A model generated the notes under the pieces. The model made no database searches. It was not told where the DNA came from and saw nothing but the letters and a program-made list of their open reading frames with translations. From positions 248,001 to 312,000 of the forward strand of contig JADKIA010000028.1 in assembly GCA_016721465.1 (NCBI GenBank): a DNA stretch of 64,000 bases, written 5' to 3'. Made by a program: the position numbers and the translations under genes. Origin of the DNA: Ideonella sp. (GTDB lineage Bacteria; Pseudomonadota; Gammaproteobacteria; Burkholderiales; Burkholderiaceae_C). Below, in pieces: positions 48,132-56,596 of this stretch (positions within the stretch are counted from its first letter, which is position 1; every line of letters starts with the position of its first letter).

Positions 48132-50585
48132 ATGGTCTGGGCCGGCTGGTCTTTGCGCCGAAAGCTGATCGCAGCCTGCGTTCTGGTCGAGCTGGCAGTG
48201 GCCGCGCTGCTGACCTTCGGCAGCATACGGCTTCTGCAGCGCACGCTGGAAGATCAGGCCCGGTCCGACGTCCGCCAGGTCTCGGCCCTGCTTGACCAGG
48301 CCATTGCGGCGCCGCTGGCCCAGCGCGACTACGCCACGCTGCAACAAACACTGGACCTCGTTCGCAGTGATTCGGCCCTCGTCTACCTGGTGCTCTGGGA
48401 CCATCGTGACAAGTGGGTGGCGGCCTCCGGGTGGGATGCGGCCAAGCCATTGCCGCCGCGCGATGGCCAAGGCATCGATCTGCAGCGCGCCGACACGCGC
48501 CTGCATTTGGCGGTGCCGGTGACGATGGCGGGGCAACTGCTGGGGCGCTTGGACGTGGGCATGTCCACCAGCGGGTTGCGACGCGCGCGGGCGGAGTTCC
48601 TGCAAAGCAGCCTGGTGATTGGTGCTGCGGCGCTGGGCTTGTCGGTGTTGGTACTGGGTGCGATCTCGTTTGCCATCACGCGTCACCTGGCACGCTTGTC
48701 CGAAGCCACGCAACGCGTTGCGGCGGGCGACCTCGATGCGCATGTGCCGGTGACCACCAAGGACGAAATCGGGCGGCTCGGCGTGTCCTTCAACGCGATG
48801 GCGATGGCACTGAAGCAACGTGTGGCTGCACTGGAGGAAAGCGAGAACCAGCAGCGGCTGCACTTGAAATCTGCGCGCGAGGAACAGTCGCGTCTGGTCG
48901 CGCTGCTGGGGGCCATGCCCGGCGGGATCCTGTTTGTCGATGCCGCGGGCCATGTCATCTACGCGAATGCCGCCTTCTCGCGCATCTGGTCCGTCGCCGA
49001 AGCCTTGGCCGGCCGAACCGTGGCGGATATCCTGCCCGCCATGGTCAGGCAGGTCGACCCGAACGACGTCGCGCACCTGGAAGCCATGGCGCATCCGCAG
49101 GTCAGCGCTGCCGTTGAGAGCCTGGAGTTGACGACTTTGGACGGGCGAATCCTGGTGCAGCGCATGCAAGCCGTGGCGCAGGCCGGGCAGGGCAGTGGCT
49201 GGATCTGGTTCCACGACGATGTCACGCTCGAACGGCAGATCCAGCTGCGGGCGCATCAAGCGTTGCACGACCCCTTGACCCGCCTGGTCAATCGCCGAGG
49301 CTTGTATGAGACGCTGCAATCGGCGATGTCGCATGCGGCGGCGCGCCGGACCGGGTTGGCATTGCTGTTCGTCGACCTGGATGACTTCAAACAGGCCAAC
49401 GATCTGGGCGGGCACCGCCTCGGCGACGAGATCCTGGTCGCCGTGGCCCGGGCGCTGTCCAGCCAAATGCGGCGTGGCGAGACCGTCGCACGGCTGGGTG
49501 GCGATGAGTTCGCCTTGCTTTGTCCTGGGCTGGCCGCGGAAGAGGCCGGCGCCGTGGCCACGCGCTTGGTGCAGGCCGTGTCGGGCCTGAGATTCAGCGC
49601 TGATGGGCGCGAGGTGCGCGTGGGGTGCAGCATCGGCATTGCCTGCTACCCCAACGATGCGCGCACGGACGACGATCTGGTGGCGTGTGCCGACTCGGCC
49701 ATGTACCAGGCCAAGCAAGGCGGCAAGAACGGCTGGGCGGCCTACCGCAGCGATCAACTTCATGCCGCTGGCGGCTCGTCGCGGGTGAACTGGGGTCAAC
49801 GCATTCAACGCGCACTGCAGGACCAACGCTTTGTGCTGCACTTCCAACCCGTGCACCGGGCCGTCGACCTGAAGGTGGTACACCACGAGGCCTTGTTGCG
49901 CATGGTGGATGAGACCGATCCGGGCTTGTTGATCGCGCCGGGCGAATTCATTGCGCACGCTGAGCAAACCGGCCGCATCCGACAGATCGACCGCTGGGTC
50001 TTCGAGGCCTGCATCGCGCGGCTCGCTGCGGCGGAGCCGAACATCCGAATTGCGGCGAACATGTCTGCACGGACGCTGGAAGACGAGAGCTTCCCCGGTT
50101 TCCTGCGCGCCGCACTTCAGCGTCGTGACGTCGATCCCAGGCGCCTGCACATCGAGCTCACCGAGACGTTTGCCATTGCCGACTCGATGGTCGCCCACCA
50201 ACGCATCAAGGCGTTGCGCGGCCTGGGGTGCTCGGTGCACCTGGACGACTTCGGCAGCGGCTTCCGATCCTTCGCGCACCTGAAGCTGTTGGATGTGGAC
50301 ACCATCAAGATCGATGGTGCCTTCGTGCGCGACCTGCCGTCCGATGATGGCAATCGGCTGTTCGTGGCCTCGATGATCGAGATCGCGCACCAACTGGGCA
50401 AGAGTGTGGTGGCCGAGCATGTGGAAGACGCGGCCACGCTCGACATCCTGCGCAGCCTGGGGGTCGACCTGGTGCAAGGCTTTCACCTCGGGCGACCCAC
50501 GCCCGGCTTGGTGGATTCGGCACCGCGCGGACGCCTGCAGGTGGTCAGTGATTCGCGACGCAGCCAGCGAGGCGAAGGCAGCTGA
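48132..50585 (+). CDS. Membrane sensor with HAMP, PAS, GGDEF and EAL domains
   Basis: 817 residues. TM helices at about 9-31 and 160-182 flank a periplasmic sensor loop. HAMP (183-235), PAS (about 260-370), GGDEF (385-545) and EAL (560-805) follow. The cyclase loop ARLGGDEFALLC is intact, but the usual inhibitory RxxD reads RGET. In the EAL domain HHEALLRM, the ELTET glutamate, HLDDFGSGF, the TIKIDG lysine and VVAEHVED are all conserved, so both synthesis and hydrolysis of c-di-GMP are possible. It is coupled to the PhnD-like gene upstream. Confidence 0.93.
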   Translation: MVWAGWSLRRKLIAACVLVELAVAALLTFGSIRLLQRTLEDQARSDVRQVSALLDQAIAAPLAQRDYATLQQTLDLVRSDSALVYLVLWDHRDKWVAASGWDAAKPLPPRDGQGIDLQRADTRLHLAVPVTMAGQLLGRLDVGMSTSGLRRARAEFLQSSLVIGAAALGLSVLVLGAISFAITRHLARLSEATQRVAAGDLDAHVPVTTKDEIGRLGVSFNAMAMALKQRVAALEESENQQRLHLKSAREEQSRLVALLGAMPGGILFVDAAGHVIYANAAFSRIWSVAEALAGRTVADILPAMVRQVDPNDVAHLEAMAHPQVSAAVESLELTTLDGRILVQRMQAVAQAGQGSGWIWFHDDVTLERQIQLRAHQALHDPLTRLVNRRGLYETLQSAMSHAAARRTGLALLFVDLDDFKQANDLGGHRLGDEILVAVARALSSQMRRGETVARLGGDEFALLCPGLAAEEAGAVATRLVQAVSGLRFSADGREVRVGCSIGIACYPNDARTDDDLVACADSAMYQAKQGGKNGWAAYRSDQLHAAGGSSRVNWGQRIQRALQDQRFVLHFQPVHRAVDLKVVHHEALLRMVDETDPGLLIAPGEFIAHAEQTGRIRQIDRWVFEACIARLAAAEPNIRIAANMSARTLEDESFPGFLRAALQRRDVDPRRLHIELTETFAIADSMVAHQRIKALRGLGCSVHLDDFGSGFRSFAHLKLLDVDTIKIDGAFVRDLPSDDGNRLFVASMIEIAHQLGKSVVAEHVEDAATLDILRSLGVDLVQGFHLGRPTPGLVDSAPRGRLQVVSDSRRSQRGEGS

Positions 50586-50639
50586 TGGCTCGCGCGGCGC
50601 GCGTGCGCCCTGATGTCGCCGTGCGCTACATTGCCTGCC

Positions 50640-51863
50640 ATGTCGAACCTTGCCCAACTCCATGGCCGGCACGTCGTGCTGGGCCTGTCCGGCGGTATTG
50701 CCTGCTACAAGGCGGCCGAGCTTGCGCGTGAGTTGATCAAGGTCGGCGCCACGGTGCAGGTGGTGATGACCGAGGCCGCCGAGCACTTCATCACCGCCGT
50801 GACGATGCAGGCCCTGTCCGGTCGGCCGGTGGCCACCAGCCAGTGGGACCCACGCGAGGCCAACAACATGGCCCACATCAACTTGAGCCGCGAGGCCGAT
50901 GCGGTGCTGGTGGCACCGGCTTCGGCCGACTTCATTGCCAAGATCGCGCAGGGCCGGGCGGACGACTTGCTGTCGCTGCTGTGCCTGGCCCGGCCCTTGA
51001 AGGCGGGCGGCCAGCCCTGTCCACTGCTGCTCGCGCCGGCCATGAACCGCGAGATGTGGGCCCACCCCGCCACGCAGCGCAACCTGGCGCAAGTGGCGGC
51101 CGACGGCGCCCTGGTGCTGGGCCCTGGCCACGGCGATCAAGCCTGCGGCGAGGTGGGGGATGGCCGCATGCTCGAGGCTGCGGAGTTGCGCGACGGGCTG
51201 GTCGCCTCCTTTCAGCCCAAGCTGCTGGCCGGCCGGCGCGTGCTCATCACGGCCGGGCCCACGTTCGAAGCCATCGATCCGGTGCGCGGCATCACCAACC
51301 TGTCCAGCGGCAAGATGGGCTTTGCCGTGGCGCGCGCGGCGCAGGAGGCCGGCGCGCTGGTCACATTGGTGGCCGGGCCGGTGCACTTGCCGACGCCTCG
51401 CCACGTGCGGCGCATCGATGTGAAGAGCGCGCAGCAGATGCACGATGCCGTGCTGCCCATCGCCGCGGAGCACGATGTTTTCGTGGCCACCGCTGCCGTG
51501 GCCGATTGGCGGCCGGCCAGCGCGTCGGACCAGAAGATCAAGAAGGACGGCAGTGGCCAGATGCCCACCATTGCGATGACCGAGAACCCCGACATCCTGG
51601 CCGCGGTGGCACGGCTGCCTGGTCGGCCCTATTGCGTGGGCTTCGCGGCCGAAAGCCACGATCTGGCCCGGCATGCGCGGGAGAAGCTCGTGCGCAAGAA
51701 CGTGCCCTTGGTGGTGGGCAACCTGGGTCCGGCCACTTTCGGCCGGGACGACAACACCTTGCTGCTGGTGGATGCCCAAGGCGAGCGCGAGTTGGCCACG
51801 GCGGACAAGCTGAGCCTGGCGCGCGAATTGGTGCGCGAAATCGCCCGGAGGATTGGCCAGTGA
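50640..51863 (+). CDS. coaBC: Bifunctional phosphopantothenoylcysteine decarboxylase/phosphopantothenate--cysteine ligase
   Basis: 407 residues. The flavin-dependent CoaC half has the GLSGGIACYKAAELAREL opening and LLLAPAMNREMW, the P-x-M-N-x-x-M-W motif. The CoaB half starts near residue 195 with VLITAGPTFEAIDPVRGITN and contains the K-I-K-K signature (SDQKIKKDGSG). It makes 4'-phosphopantetheine from phosphopantothenate and cysteine in CoA synthesis. Its stop codon overlaps the dut start (GTGA), a common coaBC-dut arrangement. Confidence 0.96.
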   Translation: MSNLAQLHGRHVVLGLSGGIACYKAAELARELIKVGATVQVVMTEAAEHFITAVTMQALSGRPVATSQWDPREANNMAHINLSREADAVLVAPASADFIAKIAQGRADDLLSLLCLARPLKAGGQPCPLLLAPAMNREMWAHPATQRNLAQVAADGALVLGPGHGDQACGEVGDGRMLEAAELRDGLVASFQPKLLAGRRVLITAGPTFEAIDPVRGITNLSSGKMGFAVARAAQEAGALVTLVAGPVHLPTPRHVRRIDVKSAQQMHDAVLPIAAEHDVFVATAAVADWRPASASDQKIKKDGSGQMPTIAMTENPDILAAVARLPGRPYCVGFAAESHDLARHAREKLVRKNVPLVVGNLGPATFGRDDNTLLLVDAQGERELATADKLSLARELVREIARRIGQ

Positions 51864-52309
51864 CCACCATCGACCTGAAGGTGCTGGACGCGCGCATGGC
51901 TGCGCACCTGCCCGCCTATGCCACGCCGGGCAGTGCCGGGCTGGACCTGCGCGCCTGCCTGGAGACCGCCATCGAGCTGGCACCTGGGCAGTGCACACTC
52001 ATCCCCACCGGCCTGGCCGTGCACATCGACGACCCGGGCCTGTGCGCGATGCTGCTGCCCCGCTCGGGCCTGGGCCACAAGCATGGCATCGTGCTGGGCA
52101 ACCTTGTCGGGCTGATCGACAGCGACTACCAGGGTCCGTTGATGGTGAGTTGCTGGAACCGCGGCAGCACCGCGTTCACCATCCAGCCCATGGAGCGCAT
52201 CGCCCAGATGGTGATCGTGCCCGTGGTGCAGGCGGTCTTCCGGCGCGTGGACGATTTCGATGCCTCCTCGCGGGGCGAGGGCGGCTTCGGGTCGACGGGC
52301 TCGAAATGA
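51860..52309 (+). CDS. dut: Deoxyuridine 5'-triphosphate nucleotidohydrolase
   Basis: 149 residues from GTG 51860. All five dUTPase motifs are seen: AYATPGSAGLDLRA, LLPRSGLGHKHGI, GLIDSDYQGPL, RIAQMVI and the C-terminal SSRGEGGFGSTG. It hydrolyses dUTP to dUMP. The GTG start overlaps the coaBC TGA stop and is the only start that keeps the protein at normal length. Confidence 0.95.
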   Translation: MTTIDLKVLDARMAAHLPAYATPGSAGLDLRACLETAIELAPGQCTLIPTGLAVHIDDPGLCAMLLPRSGLGHKHGIVLGNLVGLIDSDYQGPLMVSCWNRGSTAFTIQPMERIAQMVIVPVVQAVFRRVDDFDASSRGEGGFGSTGSK

Positions 52310-52356
52310 GCCGATCGCTCGGGCCAGGTCGGCAGCGACCTTGGCGCGACGCCGGA

Positions 52357-52878
52357 TCAGTGCAGGTGAGGTGAGGCCGGCGCGGTGGACAACACGCTCA
52401 CCGCTCCCTCGGTCACCGAACGCGCGTCGACCTCGTCGGCCGTGGCCGTGCGAACGGCCTCCACCTTGACCTGCAGGCGCAAACCCACCCCGGCCAGCGG
52501 ATGGTTGCCGTCCAGCACCACATGCGAGGGGAAGATCTCGGTCACCGTGTAGATCGCATCCGGACGCATGCCCACGGTCTGTGCGCCTTCCGGCAGGCCG
52601 TCGAATTGCATGCCTTCCTGCAAACCCTCGGGGAAGATGGAGCGCTGCTCGAAGCACACCAAGCTGGCGTCGTAGTCGCCAAAGGCTTGCTCTGGTTCGA
52701 GATGCAGGTCGGTCTCGAAGCCGGCCGCCTGGCCAAGCAGCGCCTCTTCCAGCTTGGGAAGCAGGTCGTCGCCGCCGTAGAAGAACTCCAACGGGTCGAC
52801 CAGTTCGTCGATCGGCTCGCCTTGGGCGTCGGAAAGCGTCCAGGTCAGGCTGACCACGCAGGGTTCAGAAATCAACAT
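52357..52878 (-). CDS. FKBP-type peptidyl-prolyl isomerase, SlyD-like
   Basis: 173 residues. An FKBP half (about 5-45, DELVDPLEFFYGGDDLLPKLEEALLG) is interrupted by an insert-in-flap domain (about 70-125) and completed by HPLAGVGLRLQVKV, the SlyD layout. It should act as prolyl isomerase/chaperone in the cytoplasm. It lacks the His-rich metal tail of E. coli SlyD. It is divergent from the cupin gene and has its own promoter region at 52.9 kb. Confidence 0.88.
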   Translation of the reverse strand: MLISEPCVVSLTWTLSDAQGEPIDELVDPLEFFYGGDDLLPKLEEALLGQAAGFETDLHLEPEQAFGDYDASLVCFEQRSIFPEGLQEGMQFDGLPEGAQTVGMRPDAIYTVTEIFPSHVVLDGNHPLAGVGLRLQVKVEAVRTATADEVDARSVTEGAVSVLSTAPASPHLH

Positions 52879-52987
52879 CCCTCAATGTTCGCACAAGCGT
52901 CGCATCGGCCCCGACTTCGGGGCTGCGTGGAACCCGTGAACTGACGCGAAGCAAACGATCGCCAGGTGCATCCTCGACAATCCGACA

Positions 52988-54112
52988 ATGGATGTGAACG
53001 CCCCGACCCCTTTGCTGGGTGGCTTGTCGCCCGCCCGTTTCATGCAGCGCCACTGGCAGAAGAAGCCGTTGGTGGTGCGTCAGGCGTGGCCGGGCGTGGC
53101 CTCGCCGATCGATCGCCTTGCCCTGTTCGACCTGGCGGGAAAGGAAGGGGTCGAGTCGCGCCTGCTCACCTGTTTCGACGACCGTTGGCGGCTGCGCCAC
53201 GGGCCGTTTTCACGGCGCATGCTGCCATCGACCAAGAAGCCTGGCTGGACACTGCTGGTACAGGGCCTGGACCTGCACTGGCAGCCGGCACACGAGATGT
53301 TGTCCCGGTTTAGATTCGTCTCCGACGCGCGCCTGGACGATCTGATGATCTCCTATGCCACCGATGGCGGTGGTGTCGGGCCGCACCTCGATTCCTACGA
53401 CGTGTTCCTGCTGCAGGTGCAGGGTCAGCGGCGCTGGCGCATCGGGCCGGTGGCCCACCCCGAATTGGTGGAGGGCCTTCCCGTCAAGATCCTTCGGCAA
53501 TTTCAACCCACCGAGGAGCATGTGCTCGAGTCTGGCGACATGCTGTATCTGCCGCCGCTGTGGGGCCACGATGGCATCGCTCAAGGCGAGTGCATGACCT
53601 GCTCGATGGGGTTCCGCGCCTCATCGGCCAACGAACTGGCGCGGGAGTTGCTCGAGCGTTTGGCCGACGATCTGGAACTGCCAGGTGGCGAGCGGCTGTA
53701 CCGCGATCAAGCCCAAGCGGCGTCGGATGAACCTGCGCGGCTTCCGGCTTCGCTCACGGCGTTTGCCTCGGCCGCGCTGCACAAGGCACTGGCGGATCCC
53801 GATGCCTTGGCCTGCGCGCTGGGCAGCCTGGTCAGCGAACCCAAGCCGCAAGTGTGGTTCGATGCCGGCGCCAGCGGTCTGCCCTTGGGGCCGGTGAACT
53901 TGCGGTTGGACCGGCGCACACGCATGATGTTCGACGACCGCCATGTGTTCATCAATGGCGAGGCGTTTCGCGCGGGTGGCCGGGATGCGCGCTTGATGCG
54001 CCGGCTGGCCAATCAGCGGGGCCTTGCCGCGGCAGACGTGGCACGATTGAGCAGCGACGCTCGTTCGCTGGTGGAGGAATGGGCCATGTCGGGTTGGTTG
54101 CACGCGGAGTGA
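52988..54112 (+). CDS. JmjC/cupin-type oxygenase, ribosomal-protein arginine hydroxylase-like (RoxA/YcfD)
   Basis: 374 residues. Begins FMQRHWQKKPLVVRQ, and the iron site has His133 and Asp135 in GPHLDSYDVFLLQV with the second His in WGHDGIAQG, the facial triad of JmjC-domain oxygenases. The YcfD/RoxA group uses Fe(II) and 2-oxoglutarate to hydroxylate Arg81 of ribosomal protein L16. The length and the C-terminal helical part (about 210-374) match that group. The cofactor use is assumed from family. Confidence 0.9.
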   Translation: MDVNAPTPLLGGLSPARFMQRHWQKKPLVVRQAWPGVASPIDRLALFDLAGKEGVESRLLTCFDDRWRLRHGPFSRRMLPSTKKPGWTLLVQGLDLHWQPAHEMLSRFRFVSDARLDDLMISYATDGGGVGPHLDSYDVFLLQVQGQRRWRIGPVAHPELVEGLPVKILRQFQPTEEHVLESGDMLYLPPLWGHDGIAQGECMTCSMGFRASSANELARELLERLADDLELPGGERLYRDQAQAASDEPARLPASLTAFASAALHKALADPDALACALGSLVSEPKPQVWFDAGASGLPLGPVNLRLDRRTRMMFDDRHVFINGEAFRAGGRDARLMRRLANQRGLAAADVARLSSDARSLVEEWAMSGWLHAE

Positions 54113-54127
54113 GCGAGCGGCGGTCAG

Positions 54128-54637
54128 ATGGATGGGTCAAACATGGTGGACAGTGCACTTCCTTTGGGTGTCACCGATGGGCGCGGCGAGTTCACCGCAT
54201 CGGTGCGGCAGATGTTGCTCGAGCTGCCACAGCGCGCCCCGCGGGACCTGTGGCTGATCGACTCCGAATTCGACGCATGGCCACTGGACGAGGCGGCGGT
54301 GCTCGATGCGCTCACCGCGTGGCATCGGCCTGCAGGGCGGACGCTGCACATCGTGGCGAGTGATTTCAAGGTGGTGCAACGGCGACTCCCGCGATTCAGC
54401 GCCTGGCGCCTGCCGCGCACGCATGCTTTCGAGGCCTGGCAACCCTTGCCCGACGAGCGCGTGGCGCTCAGCGCCGTGCTGCTGGCAGAATCGGTGGCGC
54501 TGGAGCTGCTGGACGCCACACGCTGGCGCGCCCGCCGGGTGAGTGATCGAGCCCCGCTGCGCGCACTTCAGGAAAACCTGGCTGCACTGTTGCATCGATG
54601 CCAATCGGCATGGCCTGCCACCACCTTGGGTCTGTAG
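54128..54637 (+). CDS. Conserved protein of unknown function
   Basis: 169 residues from 54128, though ATG 54143 (MVDSALPLG) is equally plausible. It has no signal peptide or membrane segment. The core (LWLIDSEFDAWPLDEAAVLDALTAWHRP) is helix-rich with a RTLHIVASDFKVVQ strand after it, and the C-terminal part is helical. It starts 15 bases after the cupin gene, so the two are probably co-transcribed. No domain is recognised; it could serve the same hydroxylation or stress process. Confidence 0.7.
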   Translation: MDGSNMVDSALPLGVTDGRGEFTASVRQMLLELPQRAPRDLWLIDSEFDAWPLDEAAVLDALTAWHRPAGRTLHIVASDFKVVQRRLPRFSAWRLPRTHAFEAWQPLPDERVALSAVLLAESVALELLDATRWRARRVSDRAPLRALQENLAALLHRCQSAWPATTLGL

Positions 54638-54656
54638 GTGTCTTCCCTGAGCATGC

Positions 54657-54662
54657 TAGAAT
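54657..54662 (+). promoter_or_regulatory. Extended -10 element for the alanine-rich lipoprotein
   Basis: TGCTAGAAT is an extended -10 (TGn plus TAGAAT, 54657-54662). No clear -35 is seen. It would give a roughly 115-base untranslated leader before the start at 54784, which contains a short GAATCC/GGATTC hairpin. Confidence 0.45.
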
Positions 54663-54783
54663 CCGTGGCTGGATTCCGGGAAGGCTCGAGCTCCCCGGGT
54701 CCGGGTTGATGGACAAGTCCTCAAATCGGGATGCGTCCGATTCGATACCGGTATTTAGTCGACACTTTTCACTGAGGACACAA

Positions 54784-55065
54784 ATGAACAAATCGCTCCT
54801 GCTGGCTTCCCTGGTTGCTGCCGTTGCCCTGACCGCCTGCGGCAAGAAGGAAGAAGCTCCTGCCCCCGCCCCGGCTCCCGCCGCCATGCCTGCTCCGGTG
54901 GCCGCTGCCGCCTCTGAAGCCGCGTCGGCTGTCGCTGGTGCCGCCGCGTCCGCCGCTGACGCTGCTGCCAGCGCTGTGGCTGGTGCCGCCACTGGCGCTG
55001 CCGACGCTGCCGCTGCCGCCGCCACCAAGGCTGCCGACGCCGTCGCTTCCGCCGTCAAGAAGTAA
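54784..55065 (+). CDS. Small alanine-rich lipoprotein
   Basis: 93 residues. MNKSLLLASLVAAVALTACGKKEEAPAPA contains a short signal and the lipobox LTAC with Cys19, so it should be lipidated. The rest is low-complexity alanine repeats (blocks such as AAASAADAAASAVAGAA) ending in KAADAVASAVKK, likely a long amphipathic helix. Its job is unknown; such small Ala-rich lipoproteins are abundant outer-membrane proteins in relatives. The start codon has GAGGA upstream. A strong terminator follows at 55102. Confidence 0.82.
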   Translation: MNKSLLLASLVAAVALTACGKKEEAPAPAPAPAAMPAPVAAAASEAASAVAGAAASAADAAASAVAGAATGAADAAAAAATKAADAVASAVKK

Positions 55066-55101
55066 ATCGAAGGCTTCGCTTCACTGCGAGGCTGTCCAAC
55101 G

Positions 55102-55130
55102 AAAAAGCCGCCCCGTGGGGCGGCTTTTTT
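55102..55130. terminator. Bidirectional terminator between the lipoprotein and trpB
   Basis: AAAAAGCCGCCCC and GGGGCGGCTTTTTT form a near-perfect hairpin with T-tracts on both strands (55102-55130). It serves the lipoprotein gene on the plus strand and the trpB gene on the minus strand. Confidence 0.9.
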
Positions 55131-55147
55131 GCGTCCGGCCCGCAGAC

Positions 55148-56509
55148 TCAGGCGGGCACGGAAGGCAAGCCGGCCAAGGCCATCGCAAGCTCTTCTTCGC
55201 TGTACGACGCGTCCGTGAGCTTGCCGGCAAAGTAGTTGCTGTACGAGGCCATGTCGAAGTGGCCATGGCCACACAGGTTGAACAGGATGACCTCGCTCTT
55301 GCCTTCGGCCTTGCAGCGCAGGGCCTCGTTGATGGCGCCCAGCACGGCGTGGTTGGCCTCGGGCGCGGGCACGATGCCCTCAGCCCGGGCGAACATCACG
55401 CCGGCCTCGAAGCAGGCCACCTGGTGGTAAGCCGTGGCCTCGATCAGGCCCAACTCCTTCAGATGCGACACCAGCGGTGCCATGCCGTGGTAGCGCAGGC
55501 CACCGGCATGGAAGCCGGGTGGTGTGAAGGTGCTGCCCAGCGTGTGCATCTTGGTCAAGGGCGTCAGATGCGCGGTGTCGCCGAAGTCGTAGGCGTACTT
55601 GCCGCGGGTGAGCGAGGGGCAGGCCGCCGGCTCCACCGCGACGATGCGGCGCTTCTTGCCGCCGCGCAATTGCTGGCCGATAAAAGGGAAGGCGATGCCG
55701 GCGAAGTTGCTGCCGCCGCCGGTGCAGCCGACGATCACGTCGGGGTCGTCGCCGGCCATCTCCAGCTGCAGCATGGCTTCCTGGCCGATGATGGTCTGGT
55801 GCATCAGCACGTGGTTGAGCACCGAGCCCAGGGCGTACTTGGTGTCGTCGTGCGTGGCGGCGATTTCAACGGCCTCGCTGATGGCGATGCCCAGTGAGCC
55901 CGGGTGGTCTGGCCGTTGCGCCAGGATGGCGCGGCCCGAGTTGGTGAGGTTGGACGGCGAGGCCACACAGGTGGCGCCATAGGTCTCCATCACCGCGCGG
56001 CGGTAGGGCTTCTGGTCGTAGGACACGCGCACCTGGAACACCTGAACCTGGATGCCGAACAGCGCGCCCGCGAACGACAGCGAGGTGCCCCATTGGCCGG
56101 CGCCGGTCTCGGTGGTGAGCTTCTTGATGCCCGCCTGCGCGTTGTACCAGGCCTGCGGGATGGCGGTGTTGGGCTTGTGCGAACCGGCCGGCGAGACGCC
56201 TTCGTACTTGTAGTAGATCTTCGCTGGCGTGCCCAGGGCCTTTTCAAGCCGATGGGCGCGGTACAGCGGGGCCGGTCGCCACAGCTTGTACACCTCGCGC
56301 ACCGGCTCGGGGATGGGGATCTCGCGCTCGGTGGACACCTCCTGCAGGATCAGTTCCATCGGGAACAGCGGCGCCAGATCGTCCGGCCCAACGGGCTGCA
56401 TCGTGCCGGGGTGCAGCACGGCCGGCACCGGCACCGGCAGGTCGGCGGCAATGTTGTACCAGTGCGTGGGCATCCTGCTCTCGTCGAGCAGGAACTTGGT
56501 TTGGCTCAT
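55148..56509 (-). CDS. trpB: TrpB-like PLP-dependent enzyme (TrpB2 type)
   Basis: 453 residues, longer than ordinary TrpB (about 400) and of the TrpB2 subgroup. The PLP lysine is Lys112 in AGSHKPNTAI, and GAGQWGTSLSFAGALFG and the phosphate-binding CTGGGSNFAGIAFPF motif are intact. The N-terminal MPTHWYNIAADLPVPVPAVLHPG is characteristic of TrpB2. No trpA is near, so it probably works alone in tryptophan formation or salvage from indole and serine. It follows the liv operon on the same strand after an 87-base gap. Confidence 0.9.
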   Translation of the reverse strand: MSQTKFLLDESRMPTHWYNIAADLPVPVPAVLHPGTMQPVGPDDLAPLFPMELILQEVSTEREIPIPEPVREVYKLWRPAPLYRAHRLEKALGTPAKIYYKYEGVSPAGSHKPNTAIPQAWYNAQAGIKKLTTETGAGQWGTSLSFAGALFGIQVQVFQVRVSYDQKPYRRAVMETYGATCVASPSNLTNSGRAILAQRPDHPGSLGIAISEAVEIAATHDDTKYALGSVLNHVLMHQTIIGQEAMLQLEMAGDDPDVIVGCTGGGSNFAGIAFPFIGQQLRGGKKRRIVAVEPAACPSLTRGKYAYDFGDTAHLTPLTKMHTLGSTFTPPGFHAGGLRYHGMAPLVSHLKELGLIEATAYHQVACFEAGVMFARAEGIVPAPEANHAVLGAINEALRCKAEGKSEVILFNLCGHGHFDMASYSNYFAGKLTDASYSEEELAMALAGLPSVPA

Positions 56510-56596
56510 GGGGTTCGATCTCCGGCGGAAGGCAAAACGCCGATCGTACGTGCCGATCGGCGTCTCAGGGCCCGGGGCTTGCCCGAAGCCCGTGGT

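Noticed and set aside
48036..51998. Long open frame on the minus strand opposite the GGDEF-EAL and coaBC genes (1320 codons)
   Set aside because: It mirrors two strong genes on the plus strand; its sequence is Arg/His/Gly/Gln-rich with no domains, as expected from a high-GC third-codon-position shadow.
54709..54783. In-frame ATG at 54709 upstream of the lipoprotein
   Set aside because: It would put about 25 residues ahead of the signal peptide and break the lipobox layout; ATG 54784 has a GAGGA site and gives a standard lipoprotein signal.
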